From Pleurotus djamor (Eukaryota; Basidiomycota; Agaricomycetes; Agaricales; Pleurotaceae), in NCBI GenBank assembly GCA_029747585.1, contig JAPEVF010001332.1, forward strand, positions 1 to 10,952: a DNA stretch of 10,952 nt, given 5' to 3'. The position numbers and the translations under genes were made by a program. This document shows positions 7,113 to 10,952 of this stretch, one piece after another (position 1 is the stretch's first letter; every line of letters starts with the position of its first letter). Below the pieces are notes generated by a model. It ran no database searches. It worked only from the letters and a program-made list of their open reading frames with translations, and had not been told where the DNA came from.

Positions 7113-10100
7113 CTACGCCGTTGTCGCAAGCCATCCTTCAGCAGTTGTGACCAAAATATGCACAGCCTTCTCGGTCTGATTATTGGTCAGTAGGGATAGA
7201 TCGTGAAGTAAGTTGGATCTTACAACGACGATGAACCGTGGGCTGGGTTTACTCGAACGGCCAAAATGAGATACCAACAACTGGATCTTACCACTGAACG
7301 CAACGGTCTCGGCTATTGCGAAAGTTATTACTGACATGAAGACATAGTGGATTCTGAACTCACAACCGATCCCACAAAGGCTTCCCAGTTCTTCCCCCAA
7401 AGGACTTTTCGAACCAACGCCCAAGTAGTCGCCGTGGAAGCGACGATAACTCAACAAGCTGAAGCGGCGGCGTTCCTTGCGTCCAGCGAGGATCTGGTGG
7501 CCGTAATCACGAACTTGAGCGTAAACGATTGACTCCTTATTATTCTTCCAGAACCTCTGTATCCTGCGTGCGCACTCGTGTTTGTATCGCATGTAGTTTC
7601 GGAATGCTCTTTGTATACGCGCGGCCATGTTATGCCAATACCTATCGCGCATGGTTTCAAGGGCGAACAGCTAGAAATAAATGTGTGAATTGGCTGAAGC
7701 TGTTGAATAACTATAACTTTCCATACCGTCTCAGGATTCTTGATAAAAGCTTTCGTTACACCCATCTGCCATTCCTCCTTAGCGATACCGGTATCATGGA
7801 GAATTTGCTGACAGCCAGATTTGGGATCACCGTTCCATATATATTCGCCAGCATAGGACGTTTTCGGAGACAAAAGGTAGAATCGTTCAACCATTTTCTC
7901 GAAAGTATTCCTATATGCGAATCCAGCGCGACGCACTCGGATGTTCTCTTGAAGACCAAGGTACTTTATCTGATGAAGAATAGCCTTGACGTCGTATTCA
8001 GAAGCACTTCTGTTTTGGTTAGGCTTGATAGTGCGAATATAAGAAGGTTGAGCCTTCATGAGATTGTCTACGAGTGCACCGGCGGATGCCTGTGAGAGCT
8101 AGGGTGAACGATGTGCCGTGAACATGGACGAGTTCATCGTACCTTTATTCTGTCTCCAGCTGTAGGCGGGCGCTTCTTGCTGTTAGGATCAGGACGATCT
8201 GGGAACAGTGTTTGCAAGAACTGGTTACTGCTGGAAGCGATGAGATCCAGCAAGTCCTTGAGCAACGAATCCTTGTTCTTGTCCGTCATTCCGGATACAT
8301 TATACATCACATCTCCCGCATAGTGTTTCACCAAAAACTGAGCACCACGCGCTTCGAAATGGGCATTCGTGGAAAGAGCGGCGGTTCGTTGGATGAAACT
8401 GTTGTCAGCAGCATTTGGGTCGGCGTGGGCGGTTGCGCATGCATCGTTCAATGCGGCGAAGATACCGGGCGGCCTGCGTTCTTCAATCAAGTCGCACACG
8501 ATCTTGTTATTGAAATACTTGATGGGCGTCCATTGTATTTGCTCGCGAACGTACTCCTCCTGTTCGGTCTTCAGAGTGAGCTCAATGAAAATTTGTTGCA
8601 ACTTTTCGTTGACGTAGTTGATGCATAGTTGCTCGAAGGAGTTGTCCTGGAAACTTTGAGCACCTAGCTCTCTAGGACTAGTGAGGGTACATTACCTCGA
8701 AAATTTCAAAGCCGAAAATATCCTGCGATCACTAGTTAGGGGGGAGCAAGTGTACGGTTCGGAATGCATAGGCTACGTACCAAGATACCAATAACGTGGG
8801 CACTCGCCGAACGCGGTTTCATCGAGACATTGATCCTTGAAACAATCCACTCAAATAGATTATTGTAGATAGCCTTCGAAAGGGCGTTGCGGACGGAGGA
8901 GGCTTGTGCTGGATTCAATGGGACTTCATAAACAGATCCTCGACGACCACCACGCTGCGTCTCGACGATCTTGGAGGTCAAAACTTTCTGCACTGTAGCG
9001 GGATCGACTTCCATCAGGTAACCAACGAAATCAGTTACACCAGTATCGTTGATTTGCGAGTTGCCGTCGTCTTTCTCATCGAATTGAACGTTTCCTAGCC
9101 AGAGTATGATGGCCAACATCCGGAAGATCTCACTTTGCTCTTGCGCCGAGAGCCCAATGACTTGCATGGCTTGCTGAAAAGAGTGGGGTCTTAAATGGTT
9201 ATCAGTGGGTATGTTGTGAATGCGACTTACAAGTGTCTCACTAAAGTCATGGCTATCATCAATGCCTGGTACTTCCAAGCAGTTACTTAAACTTGTATAA
9301 GCATATGCTTCTGGTCCTTGCAGTCCAAACATTTCTATTCGGAGGTTCAGTCAGGTTATATAACGAGTTGACAAGCCGTTCACCTCTTTGCTCGTCCGAA
9401 GCGGCTTTAGTGAATTGATAAAATATGTGGAAATTGCGTTCGTTCTCGATTTGGCCAACCACGCGTCCTTTTTCGAGAAGGTAATTCGTTATCTGAGCCC
9501 CGACAGGCTCGCCATGGGTATTGAACATAATCTCGAGATATTTCCCCTACGCGTCGTGAGCAATGGAAACATCGTGGATGTAATATCCCTCACATGGCGA
9601 CTCGAGTTATTATTTCGTAGCGTCTTCGCGCATCCAAAGCTCTCTAGCAGAGGGTTGGTGGCCAAAACCATGTCCTTGATTTCCTGGATACTACTATCTT
9701 GTCCACCTGACACAGCGGCGATATATTGCATAATGCGTTTGGCAGCCTCAGTCTTTCCAGCGCCAGACTCGCCAGAGATAATTACACATTGATTTTCGTG
9801 ATATGCGTTCATGTTATAGTATGCCGATTCCGCGATACTGAAAACATGGGGAGGGACTTCAAGCCTATTCTTGCCTCGGTATCTTTGCAGCACTTCATCA
9901 GTGTAGATCCCAAGGTCTGCGTGATACACAGTCAAGCCAGCGAAAGAAATAGTTCCAATGGACGATCAACGTACCGCGAAATGGGTTGACTGATATCAAC
10001 ACAGCTCCGATGTAGGTATATATCTCCCCGGTCGTCCATCTCTTCTGCAAGTTGTCGTTGATACTCTCGTTGCTGATTGTAGACAGAAGTGTCATATCCG

Positions 10101-10313
10101 AGACTCCTACTTGTTTCTTCTTGAATCCCTCTTTCCAGTCGGCCTATAACTTTTGAGTACATAGAAGTAGTGCAGAACACGGAACGAACCTTAGCAACCT
10201 TGCCTCCGCCAGCCTTCTTGGGAGCCTGAGCGACCTTGTTGCCCGCCTTCTTTGATTTGGCCTGGAAGAGAATCGAGGTCAATTCGGACGCGCATAAGGA
10301 ATCGTCGTACCAT
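7113..10313 (-). CDS. myo1: Class I myosin heavy chain, truncated in the TH1 tail
   Basis: This is an actin-based motor of the fungal myosin I (Myo3/5, MyoA) family, which acts in endocytosis and polarised growth at cortical actin patches. Exons in transcript order: 10313-10311, 10261-10190, 10143-9975, 9916-9594, 9546-9384, 9334-9231, 9173-8781, 8722-8696, 8646-8143, 8089-7727, 7670-7364, 7312-7224, 7175-7113. Every phase fits, giving 859 residues. Visible motifs: P-loop GESGAGKT (130-137), switch I NNNSSRHGK (183-191), TEDS-site Ser358 in [10 protein letters not shown], switch [11 protein letters not shown] (410-418), two IQ motifs (about 722-763), then the start of TH1 (from about 770). 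Relatives are about 1,200 residues, with a full TH1, an SH3 and an acidic Arp2/3-binding tail; all of that is missing here. Homology stops near AVHILVTT and a stop follows nine codons later. Motor identity is very secure. Whether the product is still functional is open. Confidence 0.96.
10262..10310 (-). other. Intron separating the myosin start codon from the rest
   Basis: The 49-nt intron runs from GTACGA to TTCCAG directly after the ATG at 10313-10311. The first coding exon thus contributes Met alone, and exon 2 starts AKSKKAG, matching the usual MAPSKKAG-like start of fungal myosin I. Reading straight through from the ATG gives a frame without family similarity. Confidence 0.8.
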
Positions 10314-10450
10314 GGTGGTGGGGTGCTAGGATGAGATGGGCGCAGCGGCGAAGTGATCGCTTGGTCAGCCCGATTTAGCAACACACGACCGTCGCGACAC
10401 AGGGGCAGGGGCATGAGGGGCAATTCATCGCTCCAGACGGCAATTACATG
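10314..10450 (-). promoter_or_regulatory. Short intergenic region upstream of the myosin gene
   Basis: Only 137 bp lie between the stop codon of the upstream gene (10451-10453) and the myosin ATG, both on the - strand. The start context is CACCACCATGG, a strong initiation context. I see no TATA box. The promoter must be compact or overlap the upstream gene's 3' end. Confidence 0.4.
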
Positions 10451-10952
10451 TCATTGGCTCGTTGAAAGGGCTACTAGCTCACGATACATCTTCATAGCTT
10501 CAGGAGGAACAGTTTTAACTATCAGACCCAGAACCTTGAGTAAATCAGAGGAACGAGCCTCTCCTATCAGCTCCTTTCTCTTGGGCGAATCTTTGACCGC
10601 AGCCATAATATTGCGGGCGCACACTATGCCACGGTGCACAAGTCCCGGGTTCGAGCTGGGCTGCGAAGTTTCCGCAGAGTCGGGGTCCGGTCCGATTAAT
10701 TGAGCAAGAATATTGAAAGTCCTGAAGTATGAGTCCAATTAGATACCCGAACGCTAAGCTGGAACTGCGCACCGGAACGGAATACTCGGATATCCTTTCC
10801 TGAACGTCACGTTGTACCGTCCATATAAATTGCACCAACGAGGTACAAGAACAACGAGATCAATGATAAATTGAAGAAGAATTGTAGATACCTATGGAAA
10901 ACGTTAACGTCACTGGATTCAAACTCTGCTATAAAGGCTAGCTCATAGGAAA
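10451..10952 (-). CDS. 3' end of a helical-repeat protein, possibly a UCS myosin chaperone
   Basis: The gene enters from the right edge. Exon 10952-10892 joins exon 10721-10451 across a 170-nt intron (GTATCT to TTCAG) with matching phase, giving about 110 C-terminal residues. The peptide looks like alpha-helical ARM/HEAT-type repeats: AFIAEFESSDVNVFHR, FNILAQLI, then NPGLVHRGIVCARNIMAA, and a Lys/Leu-rich helix before the end. The L-HRG---A-N pattern near the C terminus resembles the armadillo end of UCS-family (UNC-45/Cro1/She4) myosin chaperones, and the position directly upstream of a myosin gene is suggestive. This rests on pattern memory only. Other ARM/HEAT proteins remain possible. Confidence 0.4.

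Noticed and set aside
7364..7652. Read-through of the myosin intron at 7313-7363 as coding
   Set aside because: The frame stays open, but the intron has canonical GTGAGT and CAATAG ends and its removal restores the family order [14 protein letters not shown].
1..10952. tRNA, rRNA or CRISPR array
   Set aside because: No cloverleaf-type sequence, rRNA segment or regularly spaced short repeats were seen on either strand.

Overview
The window looks like nuclear DNA of a basidiomycete fungus, probably an agaricomycete. Three things suggest this. A class I myosin gene splits into 13 exons with GT-AG introns of 46-58 nt. A remnant of a Kyakuja-Dileera-Zisupton (KDZ) transposase-type gene lies beside it. 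A large part of the window has little coding sequence and many local repeats. Nothing looks prokaryotic. All intron-exon models come from reading splice signals and checking phase by eye.

Layout. Positions 1-3540 are repeat-rich and hold no gene I can name: a ~360-bp near-identical tandem duplication (1536-2259), further pieces of it at the left edge and (inverted) near 917, and a second 128-bp repeat pair (2301-2516). Positions 3543-4234 and 5427-6427 hold two + strand genes of unknown function. They share a previously unnamed (to me) Cys-Cys-His-Cys zinc-finger-like module: one copy in the first gene, two in the second. Positions 6492-7045 (- strand) carry a KDZ-type fragment in two exons; its intron has been invaded by a 276-bp TA-flanked MITE. 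Positions 7113-10313 (- strand) carry the class I myosin: full motor and IQ region, but it ends inside the TH1 tail, where the KDZ remnant begins. Positions 10451-10952 (- strand) hold the 3' end of another spliced gene, possibly a UCS-type myosin chaperone.

How it fits together. The - strand order is possible myosin chaperone, myosin I, KDZ remnant. The myosin appears to have lost the rest of TH1, SH3 and the acidic tail at a breakpoint near 7115-7140. If the neighbour really is a UCS protein, a motor and its folding factor are adjacent, 137 bp apart. The + strand finger genes converge on the KDZ remnant and are the best candidate for something undescribed.
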